Assembly: GCF_000004075.3 (NCBI RefSeq)
Contig: NC_026657.2
Location: 29,358,408-29,422,407 of the forward strand
Reading direction: 5' to 3'
Source of the DNA: Cucumis sativus
Lineage: Eukaryota > Streptophyta > Magnoliopsida > Cucurbitales > Cucurbitaceae
DNA length: 64,000 nucleotides
Positions 35,642-47,351 of this stretch are shown here, piece by piece (position 1 is the stretch's first letter; each line of letters starts with the position of its first letter). The notes beneath the pieces were generated by a model. It was given only the letters and a program-made list of their open reading frames with translations, did not search any database and was not told where the DNA came from. Both the position numbers and the translations under genes were made by a program.

Positions 35642-37924
35642 TTACTCGACAGAAGGTTTCCATGTAGAGATGGCATATATAATTCGACCCTTCCAACCCT
35701 GAAGTAACCATCTGCTATCTTCATCAATCAAAAAATCTCTGTGGTAACTTGATCGTACCTTTTCAACTGCTCTCTCAAAAATCTCAGGAGCAAAAGGCAG
35801 TTGCACAAATCCAGCCCTCATGATCCGAAATTGCCACTGCTTGTATGTTTCCGGTCTTTCCACTCTCTCCCATCCCTCACATGCTATAACATTTAAAGCT
35901 TCCCTGCCAAAAATCTCTCTCTCCAACAGCATTCTCTCGTAATCCTCGCGAGGTACAACGGTTTCAAGCATATCAAAAATAGCAGAAAAGTGAAACAAAG
36001 CCTCTCGGAATCGAGTAACAAAGAAAGGGGCATTATATGCCCCATTGACAATGCCACTGATGAATAAGTTAGGACTAATTTTGTGAACCAATTTAAGAAC
36101 AGTATTTCTAGCACTCTCTGTAGAAACGCTCTCATCAAGTAAATTTTTTGCTCGATACAAACAGTTAACAACTAGGAACTCGTCTTGATCAATATTGAGA
36201 TCTTCAACAGTAACAGATTCCCATTTTTTTGCTATAGCATTATACTCGAATGGCACATTGAAAGTCTCTGCATAAGCCGCCAAACGACGACCTGTCTCCT
36301 CAACTCTCTCTGCAGGACGAAACCCAGGCTGGGGAAATTCTATTCCAGTAATTCGAAGCTTCGGAGGTCCACCTTTTCTCCATGACAATCTCTGGATTAA
36401 AGTAGGCCACTGGAAACCGTAAAGGATACCAAAATCTATGACATGAAGCCTAGTTGCGCTTTCTGCAGCAATCATTATAGTCCTGTTTGAAGTAAAATTA
36501 GAGATCTTTCTAAATGGGCATGCAGCAAGGTACAAGTGGTAAGCTTTCAGTACATCAGCAGCAGATGTCCTTTTATTAATTAGACCTTTGTAAATCTGGC
36601 TACCAGTACCTGCCAACCGTGCCTCCAGACCATCAGCAAAACAACTAGCTAACCTCTGACTTCCATCACCAAAAGGAGAAGCATGTTGTCTGACCTGCTT
36701 TAGAAGTTCACTGGCATTCCTATGGTCATCAGCTGCAACAGCTTGAGCACAGCTAATTAGAAGAGTTCTCAAATCCACAACCTCTTTTTTCGCACTCTGC
36801 TTCTTCCGACGACCCCTACCACCATTAGACACTTTTAGCTGCCCACTCTGCAGCATGCTTTTGATTTTAGCATCATGTAATTCCTGTCGAAATGAAACTA
36901 ACCGTTCATGTCCCTCTCCAGCACTACAAAGCAACACAATATCAAACATCTTAGATCGCAGAGGCGACTCTGCAAATACGGCTGCTTGCTTGCTGCTTCT
37001 CTCTTCTTCCAAATCTCCATTCTCATCATGAGGATTCTTTCTACCACGTGATTCAGGTGAGAAAACATTCCTCTGATCCTTTCTAGCTGCCTTCAAATAT
37101 ATTTGGCTCGTACCCTCATCGGGACCCTGAGTTGCTGACCCATTTACCTCAAAATCAAGACACAATTTGTTTCCACCAGGTAAAAATTTGCTTGCCTCTT
37201 CAAAGCCTTTTTGAAACTGCCAAATCGATTGGCTTCTGTTATTAGGCTCAGGAACTTGAATTGTATTATTAGAGAAGTCCACCCACCCATCACCCCCACT
37301 AATTACACTATTTGAGGAACTATTAGATGATGGAGATATGGTATCACCTAAAGCGCTTCTGATTTGAAATACATCTTCACTCAGAGTTTGAGGATCATCA
37401 TCGCCACGATAAGAAGTACTACTGTAATTACTCAGGTAATTACTACTATCTCCACAAAGTTCTTCGTTCAAGCTATCGGTGTATTGATTGGCCAGAGATC
37501 TATTTACCTCAGGGGAAGGAGGATACTTTTTTCCGAGGACCTCATAGAATGATTTCTCAGCAGCTTGAAGATCCAAAGAATCTTGAAGCATGCAAGTCTT
37601 GTCCTCCATATCTTCTTCCATGAGAATTTGATTTATGAATGTCAAAACAGCATCCGAAAAATCGCAATCTTCCAGATAATCTTCCTCATGACTTGCATCA
37701 TTAGAAGATGAGGTTCTAATGCTGGAACTTGAGGCTATGTTGCTCGGTGATGGATTAGGGAGAAGGCAATCAAATTCTTGAAAGTTATGACTAAAAATGG
37801 TATTCTGAAATCTAGGCCTGCCATGGGTGCCCTCTTGTGCTTGAATCCCAAAAGGACGATTATCTATGTACCGATCCGACTTTCTAAGTTCTCTATCTGG
37901 GGTCATTACGATATTGCTAGTCAT
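35642..37924 (-). CDS. SCL9: GRAS transcription regulator, SCL9/SCL14 (LISCL) type
   Basis: Uninterrupted 760-residue frame. The C-terminal ~375 residues are a complete GRAS domain. It opens with LRTLLISCAQAV (leucine heptad repeat I, about residue 385), then LHVIDFGILYGFQWP (VHIID motif), LRITGIEFPQPGFRP, FLVVNCLYR, NGAYNAPFFVTRFREAL (PFYRE region) and a final SAW region ending GRIIYAISTWKPS. The long acidic, Ser/Asn-rich N-terminal half and the basic GGRGRRKKQSAKKEV just before the domain are typical of the LISCL subfamily, whose N-termini activate transcription. SCL14 works with TGA factors in xenobiotic stress responses. SCL9 (At2g37650 from memory) lies near AS1 and FHY1 in Arabidopsis, so SCL9 is the best positional guess. 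A 5' untranslated intron is likely (about 38,780 down to 37,983), joining a GA/CT-rich leader exon to the coding exon. Confidence 0.88.
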   Translation of the reverse strand: MTSNIVMTPDRELRKSDRYIDNRPFGIQAQEGTHGRPRFQNTIFSHNFQEFDCLLPNPSPSNIASSSSIRTSSSNDASHEEDYLEDCDFSDAVLTFINQILMEEDMEDKTCMLQDSLDLQAAEKSFYEVLGKKYPPSPEVNRSLANQYTDSLNEELCGDSSNYLSNYSSTSYRGDDDPQTLSEDVFQIRSALGDTISPSSNSSSNSVISGGDGWVDFSNNTIQVPEPNNRSQSIWQFQKGFEEASKFLPGGNKLCLDFEVNGSATQGPDEGTSQIYLKAARKDQRNVFSPESRGRKNPHDENGDLEEERSSKQAAVFAESPLRSKMFDIVLLCSAGEGHERLVSFRQELHDAKIKSMLQSGQLKVSNGGRGRRKKQSAKKEVVDLRTLLISCAQAVAADDHRNASELLKQVRQHASPFGDGSQRLASCFADGLEARLAGTGSQIYKGLINKRTSAADVLKAYHLYLAACPFRKISNFTSNRTIMIAAESATRLHVIDFGILYGFQWPTLIQRLSWRKGGPPKLRITGIEFPQPGFRPAERVEETGRRLAAYAETFNVPFEYNAIAKKWESVTVEDLNIDQDEFLVVNCLYRAKNLLDESVSTESARNTVLKLVHKISPNLFISGIVNGAYNAPFFVTRFREALFHFSAIFDMLETVVPREDYERMLLEREIFGREALNVIACEGWERVERPETYKQWQFRIMRAGFVQLPFAPEIFERAVEKVRSSYHRDFLIDEDSRWLLQGWKGRIIYAISTWKPSVE

Positions 37925-39290
37925 GTGGCACCGTAAACAAACAACTTAGTCATATGCCCTATACATTCTTTTGTGTCTTTACCTACAAATTTTAAGAAAG
38001 AAAGTGATGGAGCATTAGAAATAACGAGTAACCTTACAGTTGGGGTTGCAATCTTATGAAAATGTAAGCTAAATAACTTTAAACTAGTGAGATCTAAAGT
38101 TGTCTTCTTAGCTTTCACTATGCTTCCATTTTCCAGGATATGTGTCAATTTCACAACATTAGTTCAATGTACATCAATTTCATAGGCATTGAACCCAATG
38201 GATATGTATCAATTTCATGCATCGATATACCGCAAAAATTCTAAGAGCGTCAATTTCACTTGGAGCTATTGAACTTGCATCAATAATTTCATGCCACAGA
38301 CATGCATAAATTCCAACATAAATTCACATAACATTTTTGTGATGCTAAAAGCACATCTGACCATGGATATCGTTCTTAAACTTGTATAGTAAATCACAAA
38401 AAAAAAAGTTATTCTCAATTTACATAAATCATACATAACATTCTCTTCGGCCAGCCAAAAACATCATTAAATAATTTTTCGCTGACACTACGGCATTTTA
38501 GTAGTAGTGCCACTCACTTCAACTCAAGAAAGTTAAGTTTTTTCTAGGGTTACGGGAACCTTAACAATTCTGAGAGCAAATTAGTGACCCGAAGAGATCA
38601 ATACAAAAGCTTAAAACATGGAGCCTAGCTTCACACGAACGATCTCGCTCTTGAAGATAGCCTTACGCCTTAATATATTTAATCTAAACTAAACCAAGAA
38701 AATTCCAGAATTAGGACCTAAAGTAAACTCATGCAAACTTGAAAAGGCTAAAGGAACCGTTATTACCAACGAAAACTCACCCAACACAATCTGAATCCTT
38801 GCTTGATTGACTACAAAAGGACTTGATTTCACCGTTCCGAGCTCCCTGGATCGTAAACGAATACAAGATCTTTTGGATAGTGGGTCACGAGACTAAAGTC
38901 TTTGGAGACCCAAAAATCACAGGTTCACTCGCCGGGACGAGTATGTGAGCGTCGGAGCAGCCTTGCCGTCGCCTGATCGGGATGTGAGAGCCGCAGATGG
39001 AATCGTGGAGGTATGATGCTTCGTGCCGCGACCGAAGGTGAGACGGCGACCTGAGGTACGACCGGCGCAGGGCGGAGCTGTAGACACAATTCGAGAGAGG
39101 TAGAGAGAGAGAGAGAGCAGTTCTCTCGTGATATAAATGGATACGGCGGTGCAGGGGGAGCGGCAGCCGGAGTGAGAGAGTCGAGCGAAAGAGAGAGAGG
39201 GAAATGGGATCGAGAGAGAGAGAGATGCTGAGACCTGAGAGTGATCAGGGAGAGAGATCGTGAGACGGAAGTGACGGCTGGGGGTTTTTC
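37925..39290 (-). promoter_or_regulatory. Leader and likely 5' UTR intron of the GRAS gene
   Basis: On the minus strand, a GC-richer, CT-rich leader (about 39,290-38,781) ends at a GTTGG/gtgagt donor. A candidate acceptor atttgtag lies at 37,983-37,990. The leader contains CT repeats (GA on the plus strand at 39,102-39,117) and no obvious upstream ATG. LISCL genes commonly have such untranslated first exons. The boundaries are inferred. Confidence 0.5.
39102..39117. repeat. (AG)8 repeat in GRAS leader
   Basis: Short AG/CT microsatellite, one of several GAGA-type patches between 39,090 and 39,255 within the presumed leader. Confidence 0.8.
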
Positions 39291-39828
39291 AGGAAAAGAA
39301 AAAGGTTATAATAATTATTTTCTTTTAAAGCCAAATCCTAGTAGACTTAGTCCACCACCAAACCAAAACTCACCCTTTTTAAGTACAAAACTCTACTCGG
39401 TTTAACTTTACAACACCACCATAAATCAACCACTTTATAACTCCACCATAAAAGTTTTATCTTTTATCTTCTTTCCTAACATCAAAATCATTCATTACAA
39501 AGTTACCATAAATCTATCCAAATTTTCATTTTAACTTAAATAACTAACTCCTATCAGATTCAAATGTGAAACTATTACGAAGCAAAAACTATATACAAAT
39601 CCAATTTTGAAAATAGAAATTAAATTTGACTTAACAAGAAAGAAAAAGTACTTTTTTCTCATATAAATAAAGCAAAGGCGTCCGGTCCGTTTGAACCTGT
39701 GAAAGATGCTAAAACAAAAAGTCGTCGATTTTGAAGACCAATCACGACCGTTGATTCTAATCGAACCGGCTTAATCGGTTGTTCCATTGAAAATTGACCG
39801 ATAATCTCCGTTTTCTCTTGATAAACAT

Positions 39829-39970
39829 ACACGTGTCCATTTCAAAACAAAACTCAATCCGCATTAATCACACGGGTTTACTAAAATACCCTTGACTTAA
39901 AAGTGTGTGTCAACATGTACTAAACCACTAGTCCACACGTGTTGGCACGTGGAACAAATCAGACGTGTAC
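39829..39970. promoter_or_regulatory. Cluster of four ACGTG boxes
   Basis: ACACGTGTCC (39,829), CACACGTGTT (39,934), GGCACGTGGA (39,944) and GACGTGTAC (about 39,962) lie within 142 bp, some 550-700 bp upstream of the presumed GRAS leader. These are G-box/ABRE-type cores bound by bZIP and bHLH factors. Confidence 0.55.
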
Positions 39971-40460
39971 GGTGGAGGGAATATTATGATTTTTTTAGGA
40001 AAAGGTTTTGTAATAATTTGGAGTTGGGCCTACAAAGGAAAAAGCACCAATTGGACGAAGAGAAAGATGGAGAAGTCTCCAGTAAAGTGCAAGATCATCG
40101 TAGGTTTGACTTGTTTTTTGAACTTTCCCGCAATTACGGGTTTGGTGCCAACCGAAATCGGTTGCTTTGGATCTCTTTTTCCCACTAGCGGTCACGGTGA
40201 GCGACTCCACCCTTAACGTTCGGTTCGATGCATTGCTCGCATTGAATAAGATTAGTCATAAGGTGATCAGTGATGTCCTCTGTACTTCTATTTTGTTTAT
40301 TTGTTTTTAACATCAATTTGTAAAGGCTACATTTTCAATTTATGTCAAAATGGATACAGATTAGCTGATAACAACCATAAATTTACTTGAAAGAAAAATA
40401 ACATAATTGTAGTTGTAGAACAAACAAAATTTACAGCGGAGCAATATTTTTGAAGTACAA

Positions 40461-40587
40461 GTTATATTAGAGTATTTATAAGTAAAAATATATTAAGAGT
40501 ATTTATTAGAGTCTAAGTACAAGTTTGAGGGGAAAGATGAAGTCACTCATTCTTGAAGTTATATTAGAGTATTTATAAGTAAAAATA
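40461..40587. repeat. 30-bp direct repeat, 97 bp apart
   Basis: GTTATATTAGAGTATTTATA begins both copies (40,461 and 40,558); each continues with AGTAAAAATA. The copies are identical over about 30 bp. Confidence 0.85.
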
Positions 40588-42276
40588 GAAGAAACGAGGC
40601 TTGAAACTAAGCTTACCGAAGACTAAAAGACAGTTTTATCATTCTAGTTATTACTGTTATTGGTACTTTGATTTTATATTATATAAATAACGTAAAGTTG
40701 AGGGGTTCAAGCCTCCTATAATTATAAGAAAGTTTGGTATGTGTTTATTTTCATTTTCTTGATAGAATGCGTTAATTGGAGAAATAGTTGAATCATGCTT
40801 GGTGTGAACATGTTTGGGGCGATTTTATTTTGTCGTGTCGTTGGATTAATTTTAATATTTTGGATCACATTTATCTATAAAACTATTGACCTCTCATTTC
40901 TGCATTATGTTGGTCTGGATGATATAGTGACAAATGAATATGTAAATAATCTTCTATAGCCTTCCTATATTGGTTTTTAGATTTGGAGATTGATAAAATA
41001 TAAGACACACTTGTAAGAAATAAATAAGTAAATTCAAAGAAACGTTAATGGTTAGTGAAATTATATTGCACTTGCATGGTCATTATATTTCATTTTAAAT
41101 GAATGCAGTAACAACGTACTAGCAAGCAAACATGTAAGTAGTTAACTAATTAATCATTAGTCAGCGATAAAAAATCATATCAATAGTTCTTAGTCTTACT
41201 GAAGATTTACTGACATAGATCTGTCGCTAATACAACTTGCCAATAGCTTATAGTTAATGTTAAATATTTAATTTGTTATCGATAAACTCATGACGTTTGT
41301 GATAACTTGATAGATATTTTATAATTTTGACAAGTATACATTTGAAATACTTAAAAATATTTCAAACAAATTGTAATCGATTAAGACTAGTTTTCTCTCG
41401 GCTTGCTCAATTGCTTTAGTATTTGCATCAATGATTTCTTGATTTCTTTCGTTCAATATTGGCTGTTCAAATGACAACAGTATCTGCAACGTCGATTTAA
41501 GACAGCTTCCTTTCAGTTTGTTTAACTTACAAGTCAAATGAAAGAGATGAAGCTTAAGAGCTTCCTATTTCGCTCTGTGAAGCAATATTTCTTACTTTTT
41601 TATCAAGGATATCTATTTTGGTCTTTACAATACACTCACTTTTACTAATACTTATTTACTTTGGATGTAAATCCTATTAGTTTTGCCTTCCGTCTTGTTT
41701 CAAAAGATCTCGTACCATTTAAGATAGTTATTGTCAATCATTCCTTTACCAATGGATCTAAGACTTTGGTTGCATTTCCAACATGCTATTGTTCAAGAAA
41801 CATGGTTTTCTTGATATTTTTGTTGTCCAGAGGTTTAAGATTTATCTATGTGGACTTGCGGGTTTATCTGCAGGATAGGTACTTGATAGCCTTGAAGCTG
41901 AAAAGGGTTTGCAGTCATTCATTTTGTTGTTGTTACTTGTTAGTTTGACACTCAACAATGATTGAAAAATTGTTGATTGTGCACGGAGGCCTGAATCTTG
42001 AATTGCTATGAAATGCTGTATGATCAAGTGAAACTCTATGTTGTTTTTTAAGTTTCTTTGCGCCAGATTGGTAAGAGTTTGAATTCGGTTTCAAATGCAA
42101 ATGGTTCACTTAGGATAGAAAAATGCAAGTGTTTATCTATGAATTTCACATGTAGTCGGTTTCAGGCAAAACTTGTATACTTTTAGTAATTGGAAAAGGA
42201 ACGGAGACAATTGACAGTTAGTACTTTAATAGCTCACTTGGTACGTTTTGCGTTGGTTTCGGTTTATATTTATCCA

Positions 42277-42575
42277 GCCTGCTTGTGACATGATGTTGGG
42301 CACTGGGGAAAGACATCTGGAAGACGATGCCAATGAAGCAATTGATGACATAGAAAGCAAGAGCGCACAAGAGTCGACCACAGCCTTTCGTTGGAAAAGG
42401 TGACGAAGGTGTCAATAACTGATTCATCAAACACTATCCATTGCTCTATAGTCACGAGCATGGGGGAGATTTTCAGGTGCTCTTTCTGAAGTAAATCAAG
42501 TGTCCAGAGAGAGTCAACACAGCACATATAGAGCAAGAGGAAGTATATGAATTATTAGCAAGAGTTGAGGTGAGC
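42277..42575 (+). pseudogene. Possible decayed coding fragment, unrecognised
   Basis: After a tatccag acceptor-like site, the frame from 42,277 reads PACDMMLGTGERHLEDDANE then AIDDIESKSAQESTTAFRWK before a stop. A one-base shift continues as VTKVSITDSSNTIHCSIVTS up to TTCAG/gtgctc. After a further short gap, CPERVNTAHIEQEEVYELLA runs into a gtgagc donor-like site. Composition and length of these pieces look coding, but no start, no intact frame and no family match were found. It could be a pseudogene, exons of an unrecognised gene, or chance. Confidence 0.25.
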
Positions 42576-43644
42576 GACTAAACATTTTACTTGGTGTTTA
42601 CTTTCTCATCATGATGGACAACAGAGTCAAGAATTGCTCTCTAGGTTGACTGCAAAAAGATGTATAGTTTTCCACAGGCCCATTAAACTTTTTTTAAAAA
42701 TCCAAAATCTTGATTGCTAAAGCCCAGTCTCAGGTCCAGTCCTTTTGTTATTTTTACTCATCTAGTTCAGATGATCTGTGAATATTGAGTCAAGTGTATG
42801 ACAAATAATATCATCTCCAGTAGACCCTTGCAGCATGAATTAATTATTTAAAGTTCGTTATCTTGTGAAACAAATAACAAACATCTTTGAATTAGTTATT
42901 TTATAGTTTATTATTGACTTTGATTCTTCTTATTTAGAGTAGGTCAACCAATTCACTTGAAGAATCTGATGGTTGAAGTTTTCTTAAAAGGGAGTTGCTA
43001 GCTCAACTGCAACCGCCTGATTGTTGATGTGTGTCTATTATAGAAAAAACCATTAACTTACTGAAAATAATTGTGTATTTCTTTCTTAATTAATTGGTAA
43101 AAGCGTTTGATTGTTGCAAGGAATCATACAACCAAAAATTTACATATGCATAATATCAATTGACGTATTGAAGACTACAGCAAATATGTAGCCATTATAC
43201 GGCATATTATATTTTAATATATTTGACAATTCTGTTTCTGTTTCATGCCATACACAAGCTATAGTTTGAACTTAATAGTGATTCATGAAGACATACGAAA
43301 ATTTCAATTCTTGTTAGTCGTGGAAAAGGAAATAAATAAAACGAAGTTAATTGGGGTCTGAATTTTCTTCTTGTTTGTATATGACTATCTAAGCAGCCAA
43401 AAAAAGAAGTTTCTTTGTGTGAGAGAATTTTAACACAAGCCATCTCTCGTTAAGAACAGTTGGGCGTCTATCAAATATTAAGCGACCATGGTAGGTGATC
43501 TTTGACACTTGCACCCCAAACCATCATTCGTTAAGCTTCTATCATTGTCTAAAATAAACATACTGTTTTCTTCCATCTTTTTCTCTTTTGGGTTGTTGAT
43601 CAGGTTCATCCCACCGTCTCATCCTAAACTTGAGAAGAGCTTCA

Positions 43645-46271
43645 ATGGCAGAACACCATCCTTTAGATATTCAAATCAATTCCCGGCAAGGTACTGCAAT
43701 CCACCCTATAGAGGCGGATGGCCAGTCGTTACAGGCATCAGGTTCAGTTGCTTTTTGGGAAGTCAAGCAATTCAGGAAATGGATACCTTGGTTAATTCCA
43801 TCATTTGTTATAGCCAATATTGTTACGTTCTTTATCACCATGTCCGTTAATAACTGCCCTAAGAATTCAGTCTCTTGTATTGCTCGATTCTTGGGTAGAT
43901 TCTCTTTCCAGTCCCTAAAAGAAAATCCTCTGCTTGGACCTTCATCTCTAACGTAAGTTGCTTTCACTGAATTCTTCCTTTTTTTTTCTTCCAGAATCCA
44001 GTTTGTATCAGTTAATCTTAAACTTTTCATCATTCAAGTGGTATAAATTTTCTGGGTTATTGCAAATTAATATGAACTATGCATCTTCCACTGAACCAGT
44101 TATTGCTTGTGTTTCAGGCTACGGAGGATGGGTGCACTAGAAGTTAATAAAGTTGTTCATGGAAACCAACTATGGCGTCTTATTACTTGTATATGGTTAC
44201 ATGCCGGTGTTTTTCATTTATTGGCAAATATGTTAAGTCTCTTGGTCATTGGAATTCGTCTTGAACAAGAATTCGGATTTAGTATGTATCTTTTATCATT
44301 CTTTCTTTTTCTTTTCTGGTGTTGGTAGCAGAACTATTGTTGGGCACTTTATTAAGAGTTATGTTTGTTGTATTCTCGGATATGGATTCTTTTATGTTTA
44401 TATATTTAGTGGATTTGATCATCGCCATTCCACCCCTTACAAATTCGTTTGTGGATGTTTTACAGTACGGATAGGTTTGCTATATGTTATATCTGGATTT
44501 GGTGGGAGTCTGTTGTCTTCACTATTCATCCAATCTAACATTTCTGTTGGGGCTTCTGGTGCCTTATTTGGGTTGCTCGGAGGAATGCTTTCTGAACTCA
44601 TCACTAACTGGACGATATATTCTAATAAGGTAGTCTTCAAAACGCATTTGTATTGGAATTTTCATATGAATCCTGACACTTGTCTTGGTTGTATTTTCTC
44701 GTCTTGTTGCCCCTTCAGGTTGCAGCTCTTGTTACTCTGTTGGTTATTATAGCGATCAATTTGGCAGTAGGAATTCTTCCTCATGTTGACAATTTTGCTC
44801 ATATTGGAGGATTTATTTCTGGATTTCTTCTGGGGTTTGTATTTCTCATTCGCCCGCAGTTTGGATGGGTTAGCCAAAGATATACTTCTCAAACAAATTC
44901 TTCCTTTGGTGCCAATCATAAATTCAAGATATATCAATGTGTATTGTGGATCATTTCGCTAATACTTCTGATTGCCGGGTAACCAAATCACTCTATATTT
45001 CTACTCCCTTCTACCAATTCTATTGAGAGAGCATACAAAATTAGACGTGGAGTCACAGGGTATACCACAAGTAACCACGAACTTGTCCAAATATGCTTAT
45101 AACTCTTGTTTTGATGGTGAAACAATATTCCAGTGTCCTATTTAACATTCTTTAGCTATTACACACGACGATAATCTTCAGAAATGTTTTTGTAATTATG
45201 GAAGGAATGATCTTGGAAAAGTTGTTAGGTTACTCCACGCCGTTTGTGGGTTTTGCCCTATAAACTACACTGGCAATTCTGAAATGTTGGGTAATTGGTT
45301 GCCCACTAGAAGTAAATACACCTTCACTCTATGATCTGAACACTTTATTCCTTCTAATGCCTTAAAACTGGACTCATGAAATGAGACCATGTTCTAGAGA
45401 GATTGTCTGTAATGCAACCTCAGATTCATTGTTGGTTGTAGTTCTTTAATTCCAAGGTCTCTTATTGACAGTAAAACTAAAAGATTCTTTATTTCAAAGA
45501 AGTTATTGAGAGTATACCTATCTTGTTGGCCTATTTGAGCAAAGATGTAGGAATTTCGAAACTGATTACTGATCTAAGATGTTATTTTCAGGTTCACCGT
45601 TGGTATGGTTTTACTTAGTCGAGGATTTGATGCAAACCGTCATTGTTCTTGGTGTCATTATTTGTCTTGCGTTCCTACTTCAAAATGGAGCTGTAATTCA
45701 GAACCTACATACTGTTTGGTAATATTTCCTTCTGCATTCTCTTTTCTCTGTTATTTTCTCCTTCGTTTTTTCTTGCAGAGTATTTTCTATAGCCTTTCCT
45801 ATCAAAATTCAAGCGCTACTTAACAAGTATTCAAGGCCCTATCTTATAGTCATTTTGTTGTGTCTATTTTTTGGGAAAAAGTCACTTGACCCTACCCTAA
45901 ACTTCCCATTCTAGGTGTTAATTTTACCTCTGTTCAATTGCTTTCTAATTTGTCCAATTTTAATGGAAAACAGTATACAAATATTCACAAACGCATTAAT
46001 CAATCAAATAAAATTTACCAAAAAATCAAATTAGTGATGCACAAATTAAGCATCTAAAATTTTTTAGTAGCAACTCTTTTTTAATCTAACTGTTTGGTAG
46101 TAGCAACTTGAATCTAAACTTTTTCCAAATTTCCACTGTGGTTTTCAGTCACAGCAAGTAGGTAACCAGTTGAATCTAACATGCTCAAGCAACGGCAAAT
46201 TCAGGACGTATATTCTACCAAATGCTTCAAATTCAGCGATACAAGGTTTGTGTTCTAGTCTTTGCAATTGA
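43645..46271 (+). CDS. Rhomboid intramembrane serine protease (RBL family)
   Basis: Six coding exons: 43645-43952, 44118-44281, 44466-44629, 44719-44978, 45592-45718 and 46149-46271. They give 1146 nt and 381 residues. Rhomboids cleave membrane proteins within the bilayer using a Ser-His dyad. Visible are the first membrane helix ([18 protein letters not shown]), the Cys-containing lumenal loop, [20 protein letters not shown], the catalytic-serine motif GASGALFG (exon 3) and the catalytic-histidine helix with HIGGFISGF (exon 4). The lumenal Cys-rich tail ending LCSSLCN is typical of plant RBL1-RBL4-like secretory-pathway rhomboids. The ATG at 43,645 gives the soluble N-terminus usual in the family. 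The last two exons were placed from splice signals and the conserved Cys-rich tail, so they are slightly less certain. Confidence 0.85.
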
Positions 46272-47278
46272 TTTAATGTAAACTAGATCACTCGAGATTT
46301 GAGAAAATCACCCTTTGTTGGACATGTTTCATTGCGAAATATGCTTCTCTTCTTACTTCTTTTTGTATATGATATGTTTTTTTACCCCAAAACTCTTACC
46401 TAAGTCACAGCCATGGAGTTATTTCATCAGGTTTCACGAATGCAGCTTCAAATACATAATTAGAAGTCAAGACTTCGTACCTAGGAAAAATAGTAACTCA
46501 AAATCCAAAGTTTTTTAATTTGTGGTTGCCAAATGCCCATGTGCTACAATCTTGTTGCAAATTTTTATTAGTAATGCTGAGATAGAAAAATTAATGGTCC
46601 AAGTCTTAAATCACCCGTTTAATTTAGAAGTCTAGACGTGTAGAAAGAAGAAAGCAAGTTTAATATAATATTAGGGGAGGCATATTAAGTATAATAGTTT
46701 GCAACTTCTATGGTCTATTCTTTAAAATTTGAAACACATATATGCTCAAATATGAATTTCTAACATATTAGTGCTATGTATATAGTTTAAGAAGACAACA
46801 ACATCAATAACATTCTGACTCATGCTCTGGTCATTGCATTAAAGTGTGTTTGACATACTAAACAGATGTCTCATCATAATGAGTTTATTAACAATAAGTA
46901 CTAAGCGGTTGTTAGTTATTAGAGGAATTGATACAAATAAGGAATTAGTAAGTAAATCTTTTTAATTAATGGGTAAAGCAAAGATGGAGTGGGTGTGAAA
47001 AAGGGAGAAAGGAAATCTGGAAGGGTATATTATTTGTTGGCAGTATCGTTAATTCCAATGGAGAGTTTTAAGGCGGGTGGTGGGGCTTTATAAAGCCAAA
47101 CATCCCAAAAAATTCCACGTGTCCACACCATACCACAACTTGGGTGTGGGCCTTGGATTTGTCTACAACAACATCCCTACCTCTAGGCCTTATTCTCTCA
47201 CTAACAAACGTTACAAACACCAAACTAATTTCTTTTTTAAAAAGTTTGAAAACACAATATAACCAACCACTACTACAC
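46272..47278. other. Intergenic, rhomboid to tRNA
   Basis: AT-rich, with the rhomboid 3' region at left and CCACGTGTCC (a G-box/ABRE core) near 47,138. No gene recognised. Confidence 0.5.
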
Positions 47279-47351
47279 CGCCGTCTGTGGGAATCGAACC
47301 CACGACCACATGGTTAAAAGCCATGCGCTCTACCGGCTGAGCTAAGACGGC
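47279..47351 (-). tRNA. tRNA-Lys (anticodon TTT)
   Basis: A 73-nt cloverleaf on the minus strand. The acceptor stem GCCGTCT pairs with AGACGGC, followed by discriminator G. The A-box region is TAGCTCAGCCGGTAGAGC. The anticodon loop CTTTTAA gives anticodon TTT for lysine. The T arm is GTGGG TTCGATC CCCAC. There is no intron. It appears intact and is a nuclear-type Pol III gene; a short T run for termination is not obvious just downstream. Confidence 0.96.

Larger units (their letters stand above)
39971..43644. other. Intergenic, GRAS promoter to rhomboid gene
   Basis: Mostly AT-rich. It contains a 30-bp direct repeat (40,461-40,490 and 40,558-40,587) and a possibly decayed coding stretch at 42,277-42,575 described separately. 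A short minus-strand frame at about 41,319-41,537 reads like a charged helix (NERNQEIIDANTKAIEQAERK) but belongs to no family I recognise. Confidence 0.45.

Noticed and set aside
35893-36171. Second minus-strand open frame inside the GRAS gene
   Set aside because: It is an overlapping-frame shadow of the conserved GRAS domain with no family features.
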